From Limihaloglobus sulfuriphilus (GTDB lineage Bacteria > Planctomycetota > Phycisphaerae > Sedimentisphaerales > Sedimentisphaeraceae): DNA of 64,000 bases. The stretch lies in assembly GCF_001999965.1 (NCBI RefSeq), contig NZ_CP019646.1:2604001-2668000 (forward strand), given 5' to 3'. The notes under the pieces were generated by a model. The model saw only the letters and a program-made list of their open reading frames with translations. It was not told where the DNA came from and searched no databases. The position numbers were made by a program, and so were the translations under genes. Positions 1-7,678 of the stretch are shown here, piece by piece. Numbering within the stretch: position 1 is the stretch's first letter; every line of letters starts with the position of its first letter.

Positions 1-148
1 ACAGCTGGCCGTCAGGCTGATTTTCAGGGTCGGGGCCCACACCCCATTTGAGGGTATTTTCATCAACAAGGTACCCGTCAGCATACAGACCCGATAAAAC
101 CACAAAACCGAGAGTTAAAAACAACAGTGCGTAATTTAATTTACTCAT
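1..148 (-). CDS. Exported protein, C-terminus beyond window edge
   Basis: An open frame runs leftward from an ATG at 148 and leaves the window after 49 codons. The ATG is preceded by an AAGGAAA ribosome binding site about 6 bases away. The first 23 residues are a classic signal peptide: short Lys-containing start, then the hydrophobic core YALLFLTLGFVVLSG, then a likely cleavage after LYA. The visible mature part (DGYLVDENTLKWGVGPDPEN) has no recognisable domain. The product is expected outside the cytoplasmic membrane. Its function is unknown because most of the gene is not visible. Confidence 0.7.
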   Translation of the reverse strand, partial: MSKLNYALLFLTLGFVVLSGLYADGYLVDENTLKWGVGPDPENQPDGQL

Positions 149-282
149 TTTTGTTTCCTTTTGTTAATTACTATAGAAACATTTAATTAGTCATTCAAGG
201 CGCAAAATCCCCGCAACCTCAAAAACCAAACTAAAGTGATTCACAGAACCACTCATATAACTTTGTACCGCTGTAAATAAAC

Positions 283-306
283 ACGGGCAGATTTTACTCT
301 GCCCGT
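283..306 (-). terminator. Hairpin terminator of the PEP-CTERM gene
   Basis: A perfect 9-bp inverted repeat (ACGGGCAGA / TCTGCCCGT) with a 6-base loop lies 19 bases past the stop of the minus-strand PEP-CTERM gene. On the minus strand it is followed by a T-rich stretch, as in a Rho-independent terminator. Confidence 0.65.
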
Positions 307-324
307 ATGCGGATATTTCTGAAT

Positions 325-987
325 CTATTTTTTTCGTTTAACTAAGAACAGAGAACCCAAAGCCAGAACCGCCATTGAAGCCGGCTCCGGAACAGTCTCC
401 GTATTTAGATATATCGGCTGGGTATAATAAGCATTATTCGTACCCCAAAGATTATGGGCCTGGGTTGCATAAACTATAATCCGCAATGCATCGACATTAT
501 CGAATGTTGGATTATCCAGACCTTGATTTTGAATCCAGCCTCCTGCAGGACTTGCCGACCAAAGAACATTTTCGTTGACATCGGTAATGCGGATCTCCAT
601 TGAACCTGTCAGAAAGTTGAAATAACCCGGCAGCCAGGCACTGACAACCTCTTCGTTGACACCATCAGGAACACTCCACTCATAACCTGCCCAGGTACCT
701 GCCGGTATTGTATTTGGCGACGGTGAAGCCAAAGCCTCTACCCTCAGCCTTACATCATTCGATGTGCCATCGTAAGGGTCCAGGACATCGAGCGGGCTGT
801 CAACATTACTCACCAGGTTAAGATAGTTCTCGTAGCCGGCAGAACCTACTTTCGTCCAGTCATTGACCGTGGATTTTGTCCACTGATCCCAATGATAGGA
901 ATTGCCGACATTGACTCCGGCACCAAAAGACGTGCATACGAGAGATAAAAGACATGCGATTGAAGTTATAACGACTAACTTTCTCAT
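325..987 (-). CDS. PEP-CTERM sorting-domain protein
   Basis: This 220-residue protein has an N-terminal signal peptide (residues 1-22, core VITSIACLLSLVCTSFG). It ends in a PEP-CTERM tail: VPEPASM, a hydrophobic helix, then the basic end KRKK. In known systems such tails are cut by an exosortase, which releases or anchors the protein at the cell envelope. The central 170 residues are rich in Trp, Asn and Asp and match no domain I can name; a beta-sandwich is plausible. The gene lies downstream of, and on the same strand as, a GntR-type regulator, with three TATACATT boxes in between. Regulation by that neighbour is inferred. No exosortase gene is in the window. Confidence 0.85.
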   Translation of the reverse strand: MRKLVVITSIACLLSLVCTSFGAGVNVGNSYHWDQWTKSTVNDWTKVGSAGYENYLNLVSNVDSPLDVLDPYDGTSNDVRLRVEALASPSPNTIPAGTWAGYEWSVPDGVNEEVVSAWLPGYFNFLTGSMEIRITDVNENVLWSASPAGGWIQNQGLDNPTFDNVDALRIIVYATQAHNLWGTNNAYYTQPIYLNTETVPEPASMAVLALGSLFLVKRKK

Positions 988-1069
988 AATAAAAACTCCA
1001 CTTAAACAACATTACTTTATCAAAATCTTCAAACGATGGCTTAATTATAACACAACAACGAAACAATAC

Positions 1070-1187
1070 TATACATTTTATGAAATATTTAAAAAAAAAG
1101 TTTAAACATAAACATTCTTACATCTTAAATCACTAATATATAAAGACTTAAATAGCATTAAAATTTTACTATACATTTATATACATT
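1070..1187. promoter_or_regulatory. Three TATACATT boxes, candidate operator
   Basis: The octamer TATACATT (AATGTATA on the other strand) occurs at 1070-1077, 1170-1177 and 1180-1187. The last two are one helical turn apart. They sit in the 254-bp spacer between the end of the GntR-type regulator and the start of the PEP-CTERM gene, so they could bind that regulator. This is inferred from position and repetition only; the spacer is AT-rich, which raises the chance of coincidence. Confidence 0.4.
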
Positions 1188-1241
1188 TTGTCTTTTTTCG
1201 CTGATTCAGCCTTAAAAATAAACGTTTTTGAAGCAATTGCA

Positions 1242-2318
1242 TCATATCGGCCTGCAAGAATCACGCTCTATGAGCTTATTAGCGACGAAAGAAAGGCTCT
1301 GGTCAACGGCTTTTCCGCCGAGTTGTTTATCTATCATATCAATCGCCATCTCCCCCATAAGGTCGTAATCGAGCGATGTGGTCGTTATGCGGGGATAGGT
1401 AGATTCACAGATATCGAAATCGCCTGTACCCAGGACAGAAACATCTTCAGGGACATTTACGCCGATATTACGCAGGTGTGAGATTGCCCAGGCGGCGATT
1501 TTGTCATCAAGACACAGTATAGCAGTAGGTGCCGGCTGGGTTTTATGGACAAAGATACTGTTGAGCTCGGAAACGACACGATTGTATTCATACCGGCACT
1601 CTTTGACTGTAACATCAAGGTCTGCCGCTGTTTTCTCTTTTACATCACGCACGGCGTTTCGCACCTCTTCTATATAGGGCTTTGTGAGCATATCGTGAAA
1701 GATAAGTATCTTTTTATGGCCGATTTGCGGCAGATAGTTCAGGCCGTACTCAAGCCACGGCCTGCCCAGCACCGCATACTGGGCTATATCGCTGTACCTG
1801 TAATCATTAAGTGCTACATACGGAATGCGTGCGGGAAACTCCTTTATCTGATTGATATGCTCCGTACTGAAGTTACAGCTCACCATCGCGGTATCTTTGG
1901 AGTCTGTAGAGAAAAATTTCTCCCGGAATATCTCCATAGCGTTTTCGAATGATGCAATAGCGGTATCGTATCCCTTTGAATTAGCCGCCTTTACAACGCC
2001 GCGTATAATCCTGTACCGGAAATCCGATATCTCAAGTATGTCGTATATGAGAACTACCGTTTTGATGTTTTTCCGGGCAAACACACCGTCACTGAGCATC
2101 TCACGGTTTATAAAGGTGCCCGAGCCGGCAATCCGCTGAAGTATCCTGGCAGAAACCAGCTCCTCCATCGCCTTTCTAACCGTACCCCTGCTAACGCCCC
2201 ATTTAGCGCCTAAGGCCTGTTCTGTAGGGAGTTTGACCTGGCCGGCCTTAAACATCTCATCTATCATTTCACGCAGACGGGAGGTTACTTCCTGATATTT
2301 AGTAAAATTCGCTCTCAT
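1242..2318 (-). CDS. GntR-family regulator with sugar-binding-type sensor domain
   Basis: This 358-residue transcriptional regulator has two parts. Residues 1-70 form a GntR winged helix (LREMIDEMFKAGQVKLPTEQ, then WGVSRGTVRKAMEELVSARI and the wing GSGTFI). Residues 85-355 form a periplasmic-binding-protein fold of the LacI type, with motifs such as ILCLDDKIAAWAISHLRNIG and the closing SLDYDLMGEMAIDMI. This arrangement is that of AraR-like GntR regulators, which bind sugars and leave the operator when the ligand is present. The effector is not known. It is probably a local regulator of the downstream PEP-CTERM gene and perhaps itself. Length and domain order are normal for the group. Confidence 0.9.
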   Translation of the reverse strand: MRANFTKYQEVTSRLREMIDEMFKAGQVKLPTEQALGAKWGVSRGTVRKAMEELVSARILQRIAGSGTFINREMLSDGVFARKNIKTVVLIYDILEISDFRYRIIRGVVKAANSKGYDTAIASFENAMEIFREKFFSTDSKDTAMVSCNFSTEHINQIKEFPARIPYVALNDYRYSDIAQYAVLGRPWLEYGLNYLPQIGHKKILIFHDMLTKPYIEEVRNAVRDVKEKTAADLDVTVKECRYEYNRVVSELNSIFVHKTQPAPTAILCLDDKIAAWAISHLRNIGVNVPEDVSVLGTGDFDICESTYPRITTTSLDYDLMGEMAIDMIDKQLGGKAVDQSLSFVANKLIERDSCRPI

Positions 2319-2589
2319 TCAAGATACCGCTTCTATAAAATGTTAATCAAAACCGAAAAAACTATCGGCCAAGTAACTGCTGCGGCTTATTATAACAAAA
2401 CATTCCACACTTAAAAGAATCTTTAATGTTATCAAAGCACTCCGGAGTTAGTAACACATTGAAATACGGCAACAATCGCCATCGCCGAGTTTGAACCCTG
2501 CGAGTTCGTAGAAGCCCTCCCCGGAACAAAGTAAGACCGCTTTAGAAAGGCGCACTTTCTAAATACCAAAAAACTGACAAAATATCGTA

Positions 2590-2610
2590 GAGACGCAATG
2601 CTTGCGTCTC
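2590..2610. repeat. Palindrome GAGACGCAA/TTGCGTCTC
   Basis: A perfect 9-bp inverted repeat around TGC lies inside the repeat-rich spacer. It is not next to a gene end, so it is more likely a dispersed palindromic element than a terminator. No second copy was seen in the window. Confidence 0.55.
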
Positions 2611-2882
2611 TCAACTCTATGCAGATGATGGACTTAAAAACTGAGATACAGTCAAAATCGCCGCATGCAATGCAACTTTACGGGGGCGTAAAAAACACTT
2701 TGGAATGCGGTGGCAAGCGCCGGCGCGACACCGCTTTGAAAATGTTATACACCCAAATACACCGCTGTTTTATAAGATGCTGCTCAACGGAATAAAAGCG
2801 GCGCCGCCTCGCTTCGCTCATTGTCGCGCGCACTCCAAAATACCGCACATACTGCATTTACCGCATCAGAGCCGCGAGTAAT

Positions 2883-2933
2883 GTAGGTCGGGCTTCCAGC
2901 CTGACACTTTGTCGGGCTGGAAGCCCGACCTAC
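2883..2933. repeat. 51-bp palindrome with 19-bp perfect arms
   Basis: The left arm at 2883-2901 (GTAGGTCGGGCTTCCAGCC) is the exact reverse complement of 2915-2933. The inner TGACA/TGTCG is nearly complementary too. The element is far from both flanking gene ends and looks like a dispersed REP-type unit. Confidence 0.7.
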
Positions 2934-3124
2934 GGCGGCACTTGCCCGTAAAAAAACGGCAGGAATTTATACCCCTCACAGCAGACAGCGTTTATTACGG
3001 TATTTTGTCGTGATACGGCACATAGACTAACCGCTCATTGACATTCGCGGCTCTGAAATACACACAGGAGCGGTACCAGCGGCCATCGGGAGCTATTGGG
3101 CGTACAGATGGACAGCAGCGTCTG

Positions 3125-3146
3125 GAGCAAATTCGTGAATTTGCTC
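3125..3146. repeat. Dispersed palindrome, copy 1 (GAGCAAATTC-GT-GAATTTGCTC)
   Basis: Perfect 10-bp arms surround the dinucleotide GT and TAC follows. It shares its core with copies at 20727, 25559 and 44474. The CAGATGGAC upstream of it is also found upstream of the copy at 25559. Confidence 0.75.
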
Positions 3147-3179
3147 TACCCTACTGCCTGCGTTCTAAAAAAAATCCGG

Positions 3180-4331
3180 TTATTTCCAACTCTGTTCTTC
3201 GCGGCGGGCGAGGTATGCCATTTCAGCGGCTATGGGGATATTCTGGGTGCACTTGGCTTCACACTCTTTGCAGGCGGTGCATTCGGAGGGTTTTTTGGAG
3301 GCATTTTTGTTATTTTCGCCGGTCAGCCAGTCGTATTTCTCTTTTGCTATGCCGGGAACCTTCAATACCTTATCATGAAAAACCACATCCATCATTGCCG
3401 GTATATCGATCCCCGCCGGACAGGGCATACAGTATTTACATGACGTGCAAACTTTGGCATTATCGGGCGATAACTTGTTCATGGCTTTTTCAATGGCCGA
3501 GATCTGGGCGGCGTCAAAGGCGGGTTTCTTAAAATTGGCTATGGTTGACTCTATATCCTCCGGTTTTGTGATGCCGCAGATAATGGTATCGACATTCGGA
3601 TCGCTTTTGAGGTATCTGTGCCCTGCTTCCACCGCATCGCTTATGCCGACGGCGGATTTTACAGCATCGGCTATAACCGGGGAATTTTCCGCCAGCATGC
3701 CGCCGCAGGCGGGGTTCATGATTATCGTGCCGATACCCTTCTCATGAGCTTTGGCAACCACATCTTTGTATTTCTGGTTGAATATATTATACGTTAAAAG
3801 TATGACCTCGCACCAGTCAGCCTCGTCGATATAGCGGCTGATATTCTCCGGCTCATCATGGGTGGTAAAGCCGATATGGCCTACAAGCCCCTCGTCCACA
3901 GCGCGGCGGATACCATCGACCATCCCGCCTTTGCAGGTTGCCTTTTCGTAATTCTCGGGGCTGTTAATGTTCCATACCTGGTAGAAATCCAGATACTCGA
4001 CATCCAGCCGCCGCATCGACTCTAAAATACGCTTATACGTGCAGTCTGCCGAGCTGTCGTCGGTGTCCTCGGCCTTGAAAACCCACGGTGAGCATTTGGT
4101 CGAGAGGATCACCTTTTCACGGTAACCGTCCTTAAGTGCTTTGCCCAGCTTTATTTCACTGTCGCCGTAACCGCGGGAGGTGTCTATATATACCATACCG
4201 GCGTCAATTGCCTGCCTGATAAGGGGAATTGCCTTGTCCATTTCGGGAAATCTCATCGCTCCCATGCTGACGGGGTAAACTTCGAGACCGCTGCGTTTTC
4301 CAAAGTTTATTTTTTGAGTTTGTTTTATCAT
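3180..4331 (-). CDS. Aldo/keto reductase with C-terminal 4Fe-4S ferredoxin-like domain
   Basis: This 383-residue oxidoreductase has an aldo/keto reductase (TIM) barrel in residues 8-285, with the Asp/Tyr active-site segment DTSRGYGDSEIKLGKAL and the Lys in ILSTKCS. The C-terminal 90 residues carry two cysteine clusters, CTSCKYCMPCP near 294 and CTACKECEAKC near 350, as in the bacterial AKR subgroup that binds iron-sulfur clusters. It is expected to be cytoplasmic and to reduce or oxidise a carbonyl or sugar substrate with NAD(P)H, with electrons passing through the clusters. The physiological substrate is unknown. The gene stands alone between two repeat or mobile regions. Confidence 0.9.
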   Translation of the reverse strand: MIKQTQKINFGKRSGLEVYPVSMGAMRFPEMDKAIPLIRQAIDAGMVYIDTSRGYGDSEIKLGKALKDGYREKVILSTKCSPWVFKAEDTDDSSADCTYKRILESMRRLDVEYLDFYQVWNINSPENYEKATCKGGMVDGIRRAVDEGLVGHIGFTTHDEPENISRYIDEADWCEVILLTYNIFNQKYKDVVAKAHEKGIGTIIMNPACGGMLAENSPVIADAVKSAVGISDAVEAGHRYLKSDPNVDTIICGITKPEDIESTIANFKKPAFDAAQISAIEKAMNKLSPDNAKVCTSCKYCMPCPAGIDIPAMMDVVFHDKVLKVPGIAKEKYDWLTGENNKNASKKPSECTACKECEAKCTQNIPIAAEMAYLARREEQSWK

Positions 4332-4498
4332 AACGGCTATTGTAACGTAAAAACAGGTATTTGCAAGATTGCAGTTCTTTAGTCCGGCAACTCGCGTATC
4401 CTGAAACTAACAGGCCGGGAAAATGTACAAGCTCCTGTAAAGATACGCGGCATTTTTTGCCGGCGCGGCATCTACATTACCATCAACCACTGCGTCTT

Positions 4499-4518
4499 CC
4501 AGGGCAATCGCATCTAAA
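4499..4518 (+). repeat. Left terminal inverted repeat of the ISAs1-type element
   Basis: It is the exact reverse complement of 6009-6028 over 20 bases. It lies 10 bases beyond the stop of the passenger gene. Confidence 0.9.
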
Positions 4519-4528
4519 ATATCATTTT

Positions 4529-4807
4529 TTAGGCTTTTCGGTTATTTTTTCTTTCAAGGCGTGTTATCCGTATGATTTCGTCAGCATATTGTTGCACTAA
4601 GTCCATGAATTGGTTGTAACTATCTATGTCAGCCTGCAGTGCTTCAAGCTCATCCTTTGGGACATATCGCACAACATTGGCTCCATTTTTCCACGTTTGG
4701 TGGTTGAAATGCTGCCGGTTTTTCATCTGACATATTTTCCCTCGTTCCATTCGCTCTATTTTTGCGATTTTTTCTAATAATTTTATAGCTTTTTTTGTCT
4801 TTTTCAT
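4529..4807 (-). CDS. Small IS passenger protein, DUF6788-like
   Basis: This 92-residue basic protein lies wholly inside the insertion sequence and is divergent from the transposase, with 54 bp between the two ATGs. The N-terminal helix KKTKKAIKLLEKIAKIERM is followed by RGKICQM, NHQTWKNGANVVRYVPKDEL and a long C-terminal helix ending in RLERKNNRKA. The pattern (short Arg-Gly-Lys motif, aromatic-rich centre, RYVP, helical tail) resembles small proteins annotated DUF6788, which often occur beside transposases; the family link is from memory and not certain. The AT-rich spacer (TATAGTATAATATATAG) can hold promoters for both genes. A nucleic-acid-binding accessory or regulatory role is a guess. 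Confidence 0.65.
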   Translation of the reverse strand: MKKTKKAIKLLEKIAKIERMERGKICQMKNRQHFNHQTWKNGANVVRYVPKDELEALQADIDSYNQFMDLVQQYADEIIRITRLERKNNRKA

Positions 4808-4861
4808 TATAGTATAATATATAGTATTCTATATCTTTGCAACGTTAAAACGAGGAAAATT

Positions 4862-6013
4862 ATGAAAAAAGAACAAAACCAACGCAGATTAATGGACTAT
4901 TTTTCGACAATTGAAGACCCCAGAGTCGAGCGTACTCGCAAGCATGAGCTTAGCGATATTTTATCCATTGCAATTTGTGCAATAATTTGTGGCGCTGATG
5001 GATGGACACAGGTTGAAGAGTTCGCTCAGTGCAAAGAAGAGTGGTTTAAAAGTTTTCTTTCTTTGCCTAATGGCATTCCTTCTCACGACACATTTGGACG
5101 AGTATTTTCTTCTCTCAAACCCGACTCATTTGAACAATGCTTCCTCGAATGGGTCAATGCCTTAGCCCAAAAGAGTGAAGGCAGGCTCATAGCCATTGAC
5201 GGCAAGACTATGCGTAGAAGCGTTGATTATGCATCTGAAAAAGCGGCTGTTCACATGGTAAATGCCTGGTGCGACACCAACAAAATGGTCATTGGGCAGA
5301 TTGCAACAGAAACCAAGAGCAATGAGATAACGGCTATACCTAAGCTCTTGGAGTTAATTGATTTAGATGGTGCAGTTGTAACAACTGATGCTATGGGCTG
5401 CCAAAAGGAAATTGCTAATGCTGTAATTGAAAATGATGGGGACTATATCTTGCAGCTAAAGGCAAATCAGACCGGCCTGCATAAAAATGCAGTTACCCTT
5501 TTTGATGAATGTATAGACGATAATGTCTATAATATTCAATATACTGTTGCAAGTGAAACTGATGGAGGCCACGGCAGGGTTGAAGAACGCACATTGCGGG
5601 CTGTTTCAAATGTAGGATTCCTTAACTCTGAAAAGAAGAACTGGGTCGGGCTCAAGAGCCTGATATGTGTGGAGGCAAAGAGGAGCATAGGAGATGAAAC
5701 AAGCGTAGAGAAACGGTATTACATATCAAGCCTGACTTGCAAAAATCCGCCAAATTTACTCAAATATATCAGGGGCCACTGGGGGGTAGAGAACTCCTTG
5801 CACTGGTGTTTAGATATCAGCTTTGCCGACGATGAAAGGAGAATAAGAAAAGGTTATGGAACAGAAAATTTTGCAAGGCTCTCACGAATAGCACTGAATC
5901 TGCTAAAACAGCAAACCAAGCACAAGGTCGGCATAAAGACCAGAAGGCTGTGCTGCGGCTGGAACGAGCAATACCTATATCGCGTGCTGACACAACAAAA
6001 TAAAGGACTTTAG
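4862..6013 (+). CDS. ISAs1-family DDE transposase
   Basis: This is a 383-residue transposase of the ISAs1 family. The N-terminal part has the family's characteristic DYFSTIEDPRVERTRKHEL. The RNase-H-like DDE core follows: first Asp in LIAIDGKTMRRS, second Asp in VVTTDAMGCQKEI, and the Glu region in HWGVENSLHWCLDISFADDE. Length is normal and no stop or frameshift interrupts it, so it is probably active. It has a good GAGG ribosome site before the ATG. Its stop codon TAG overlaps the right terminal repeat. Confidence 0.95.
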   Translation: MKKEQNQRRLMDYFSTIEDPRVERTRKHELSDILSIAICAIICGADGWTQVEEFAQCKEEWFKSFLSLPNGIPSHDTFGRVFSSLKPDSFEQCFLEWVNALAQKSEGRLIAIDGKTMRRSVDYASEKAAVHMVNAWCDTNKMVIGQIATETKSNEITAIPKLLELIDLDGAVVTTDAMGCQKEIANAVIENDGDYILQLKANQTGLHKNAVTLFDECIDDNVYNIQYTVASETDGGHGRVEERTLRAVSNVGFLNSEKKNWVGLKSLICVEAKRSIGDETSVEKRYYISSLTCKNPPNLLKYIRGHWGVENSLHWCLDISFADDERRIRKGYGTENFARLSRIALNLLKQQTKHKVGIKTRRLCCGWNEQYLYRVLTQQNKGL

Positions 6014-6028
6014 ATGCGATTGCCCTGG
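6009..6028 (-). repeat. Right terminal inverted repeat of the ISAs1-type element
   Basis: It is the exact reverse complement of 4499-4518. Reading outward it contains the last codons of the transposase. Confidence 0.9.
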
Positions 6029-6089
6029 GCCTGGAAAGATGAAACAGTTTTTTACTTTCAAAGATCAATTTTTTTATATAATGTACTCT

Positions 6090-6578
6090 ATGGCAGAGAC
6101 AAACAACAAACCGCTGAATATAGAGATCCGTCCGGCGGCAATAGACGATTTGGCGGATATATTCCACCTTGGCGAGAAACTTTTTCTCCCGCGGGAAGTC
6201 TCCAACCTCTACCGCACATGGGACGAATACGAGGTTACCGGTCTGTTCAATTCCGAGCCCGAACACATGCTCGTAGCAGAATATGAGGGCAAATTAGTCG
6301 GCTTCGCGATGGGCACGGTTATCGAGAAAAACGCCACTGCATGGACCTACGGACATCTCGTATGGCTTGGTGTTGACAGCGATTACTCACGGCACGGCAT
6401 TGCCGGCACGCTGTTTGACGCGTTCAGCGAGCTGATGAGAAAGGCCGGCGTGCGGATACTGCTTATCGATACACAGAAGGACAACGACGCGGCGATCAGC
6501 TTCTTCGAGAAAAAGGGCTTTTCAAACCCCATAGACCACGTGTATATGAGCCTTAACCTTGACCTTGAGGATTCGTGA
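6090..6578 (+). CDS. GNAT-family N-acetyltransferase
   Basis: This acetyltransferase has the GNAT fold: an N-terminal strand and helix (NIEIRPAAIDDLADIFHL), the acetyl-CoA segment LVWLGVDSDYSRHGIAGTLF (a variant of the usual Q/R-x-x-G-x-G/A) and the C-terminal DAAISFFEKKGF. I chose the ATG at 6090 because a consensus TATAAT lies at 6077-6082, exactly 7 bases before it; this would suit a leaderless message. An in-frame ATG at 6039 would add 17 residues of poor quality. The gene is translationally coupled to the M20 peptidase behind it (TGATG). The insertion sequence ends 61 bases upstream. The substrate is not known. Confidence 0.85.
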   Translation: MAETNNKPLNIEIRPAAIDDLADIFHLGEKLFLPREVSNLYRTWDEYEVTGLFNSEPEHMLVAEYEGKLVGFAMGTVIEKNATAWTYGHLVWLGVDSDYSRHGIAGTLFDAFSELMRKAGVRILLIDTQKDNDAAISFFEKKGFSNPIDHVYMSLNLDLEDS

Positions 6579-7678
6579 TGCCCGGCAGGATAAACACAGA
6601 GCGGCTTCGCGAGCTTTTCAGGGACATGGTAAACATCTACAGCCCCACCGGCAAAGAGGGCCAGATTACCGAATATCTGGCACGCTATCTCTATGAAAAC
6701 GATCTTCCCGTCACCATGCGGGAGGTTACCGAGGGGCGGCGCAATATCGAGGTTGTTTTCGGACCCGGCTCTCCTGAGCTGGCGTTTATAGGCCATATTG
6801 ATACTGTGCCGGCATTTGATATAGAAAACTACGAGTACCAGGAAGAAAACGGCGAGGTCTTCGGCCTTGGAACCGCCGACATGAAAGGCGGATGCGCGGC
6901 GATGATAGAGGCGTTTGTATCGCATATCGAAAACGGCGGCAAGATCGAAAACACAGCCCTCTTTCTCGTCGTCGGCGAAGAAGACAACGGCGACGGCACA
7001 GCCGCAATGCTCGAGGCTATGAGTTTTCCCTGGGCGATAGTCGCCGAGCCGACAAACCTGGTTCCATGCTTCGACCATTTCGGCTATATCGAAATGCTTG
7101 TGCAGGCCTACGGCAGACGCCGGCACGCCTCCATGGCAGGACGCGACCAGAACGCGGTTTTCAGCCTTTTGCGGACGCTTCTGCGGCTGGCTGAGACAAT
7201 CGAGACCGAATTCCCCGAGACGGTAATGAACATACGCTCCGTTCACAGCTCCGAATCCGGCTTCGCGGTGCCCGGCAGCAGTGAGGCATGGCTGGATATG
7301 CACATAAAACCCGAACAGGACAGCCGCGAATTTGTAAGTACCCTGAAAAAACTTGCCGACGAGTGCCTCTGCGGCGGTGCGGTTACCAGCCATGAGATCA
7401 CGTTTCCAACCATTGCCGGCGGCTACAGCCTCGAGCAGTCGGGCAGATTGTGGGAAATACTCAAAAAAGCATACTCAAACCAGGGAATTGGCTGGAAACC
7501 CGGAACCTTCAAGAGCCATTCTGACGCGAATCTACTGCGGGATGCAGGCTGCAAACCGGTAATTCTCGGCCCCGGCAGACTGGCAAGGGCTCATACCAGG
7601 GACGAGGCCGTCTCGTTCGACGAGGTAGCCGCCTCCGCCGGGCTCTACCGCCAGATGCTCTCTATTATGCAGCCTTAA
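6578..7678 (+). CDS. M20-family metallopeptidase/deacylase (ArgE/DapE/LysK type)
   Basis: This zinc hydrolase of about 366 residues has all M20 landmarks: FIGHIDTVP with the metal-binding His and catalytic-side Asp near 73-75, GLGTADMKGG with the bridging Asp, VVGEEDNGDG with the catalytic Glu pair, VAEPTN, and the last metal His in FKSHSDANLLRDAG. The family removes acyl or peptide groups from amino acids (ArgE, DapE, LysK, carboxypeptidases). Pairing with an acetyltransferase suggests an N-acyl amino-acid cycle, but the substrate cannot be assigned. The ATG at 6578 overlaps the stop of the acetyltransferase; a GTG three bases earlier is an alternative. The 3' end overlaps the convergent gene by 4 bases. 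Confidence 0.9.
   Translation: MPGRINTERLRELFRDMVNIYSPTGKEGQITEYLARYLYENDLPVTMREVTEGRRNIEVVFGPGSPELAFIGHIDTVPAFDIENYEYQEENGEVFGLGTADMKGGCAAMIEAFVSHIENGGKIENTALFLVVGEEDNGDGTAAMLEAMSFPWAIVAEPTNLVPCFDHFGYIEMLVQAYGRRRHASMAGRDQNAVFSLLRTLLRLAETIETEFPETVMNIRSVHSSESGFAVPGSSEAWLDMHIKPEQDSREFVSTLKKLADECLCGGAVTSHEITFPTIAGGYSLEQSGRLWEILKKAYSNQGIGWKPGTFKSHSDANLLRDAGCKPVILGPGRLARAHTRDEAVSFDEVAASAGLYRQMLSIMQP

Larger units (their letters stand above)
2319..3179. other. Repeat-rich intergenic region without a credible gene
   Basis: No open frame in these 861 bases has both a ribosome binding site and protein-like composition. Instead the region holds several hairpin-forming sequences: TTTAGAAAG/CTTTCTAAA at 2541-2563, a 9-bp-arm palindrome at 2590-2610, a 19-bp-arm palindrome at 2883-2933 and a copy of the AAATTCGTGAATTT element at 3125-3146. 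A stretch near 2700-2740 (GGCAAGCGCCGGCGCGACA) resembles one near 20490 (GGCAAGCGTCAGCGCTGCA). The promoter of the GntR-type gene should lie at the left end. Confidence 0.6.
4499..6028. mobile_element. Complete ISAs1-family insertion sequence with passenger gene
   Basis: The element is bounded by perfect 20-bp terminal inverted repeats at 4499-4518 and 6009-6028, beginning CCAGGGCAATCGCATC when read inward. The tips start with CAGGG, as is usual for ISAs1 elements. Inside are a full-length ISAs1 transposase on the plus strand and a divergent 92-codon gene on the minus strand. The transposase stop codon lies within the right repeat. The outermost C/G pair could be flanking DNA, so each end is uncertain by one base. 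Comparison of the 8-10 bases on either side shows no target duplication. Confidence 0.9.

Noticed and set aside
2461-2560. TTCAAAC T-loop-like word on the minus strand, considered as a tRNA
   Set aside because: The bases on either side do not pair and no acceptor stem exists.
3038-3747. Plus-strand frames opposite the aldo/keto reductase
   Set aside because: They lie antiparallel to a clear gene or in the repeat-rich spacer and have no ribosome site or recognisable motif.
4404-4498. Open minus-strand reading DAVVDGNVDAAPAKNAA next to the insertion sequence, considered as a gene cut by it
   Set aside because: It is only about 30 codons, has no homology I recognise and does not continue on the right side of the element.
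4489-6038. Target-site duplication of the insertion sequence
   Set aside because: The 8-10 bases on the left (TGCGTCTTC) and right (GGCCTGGAA) do not match.
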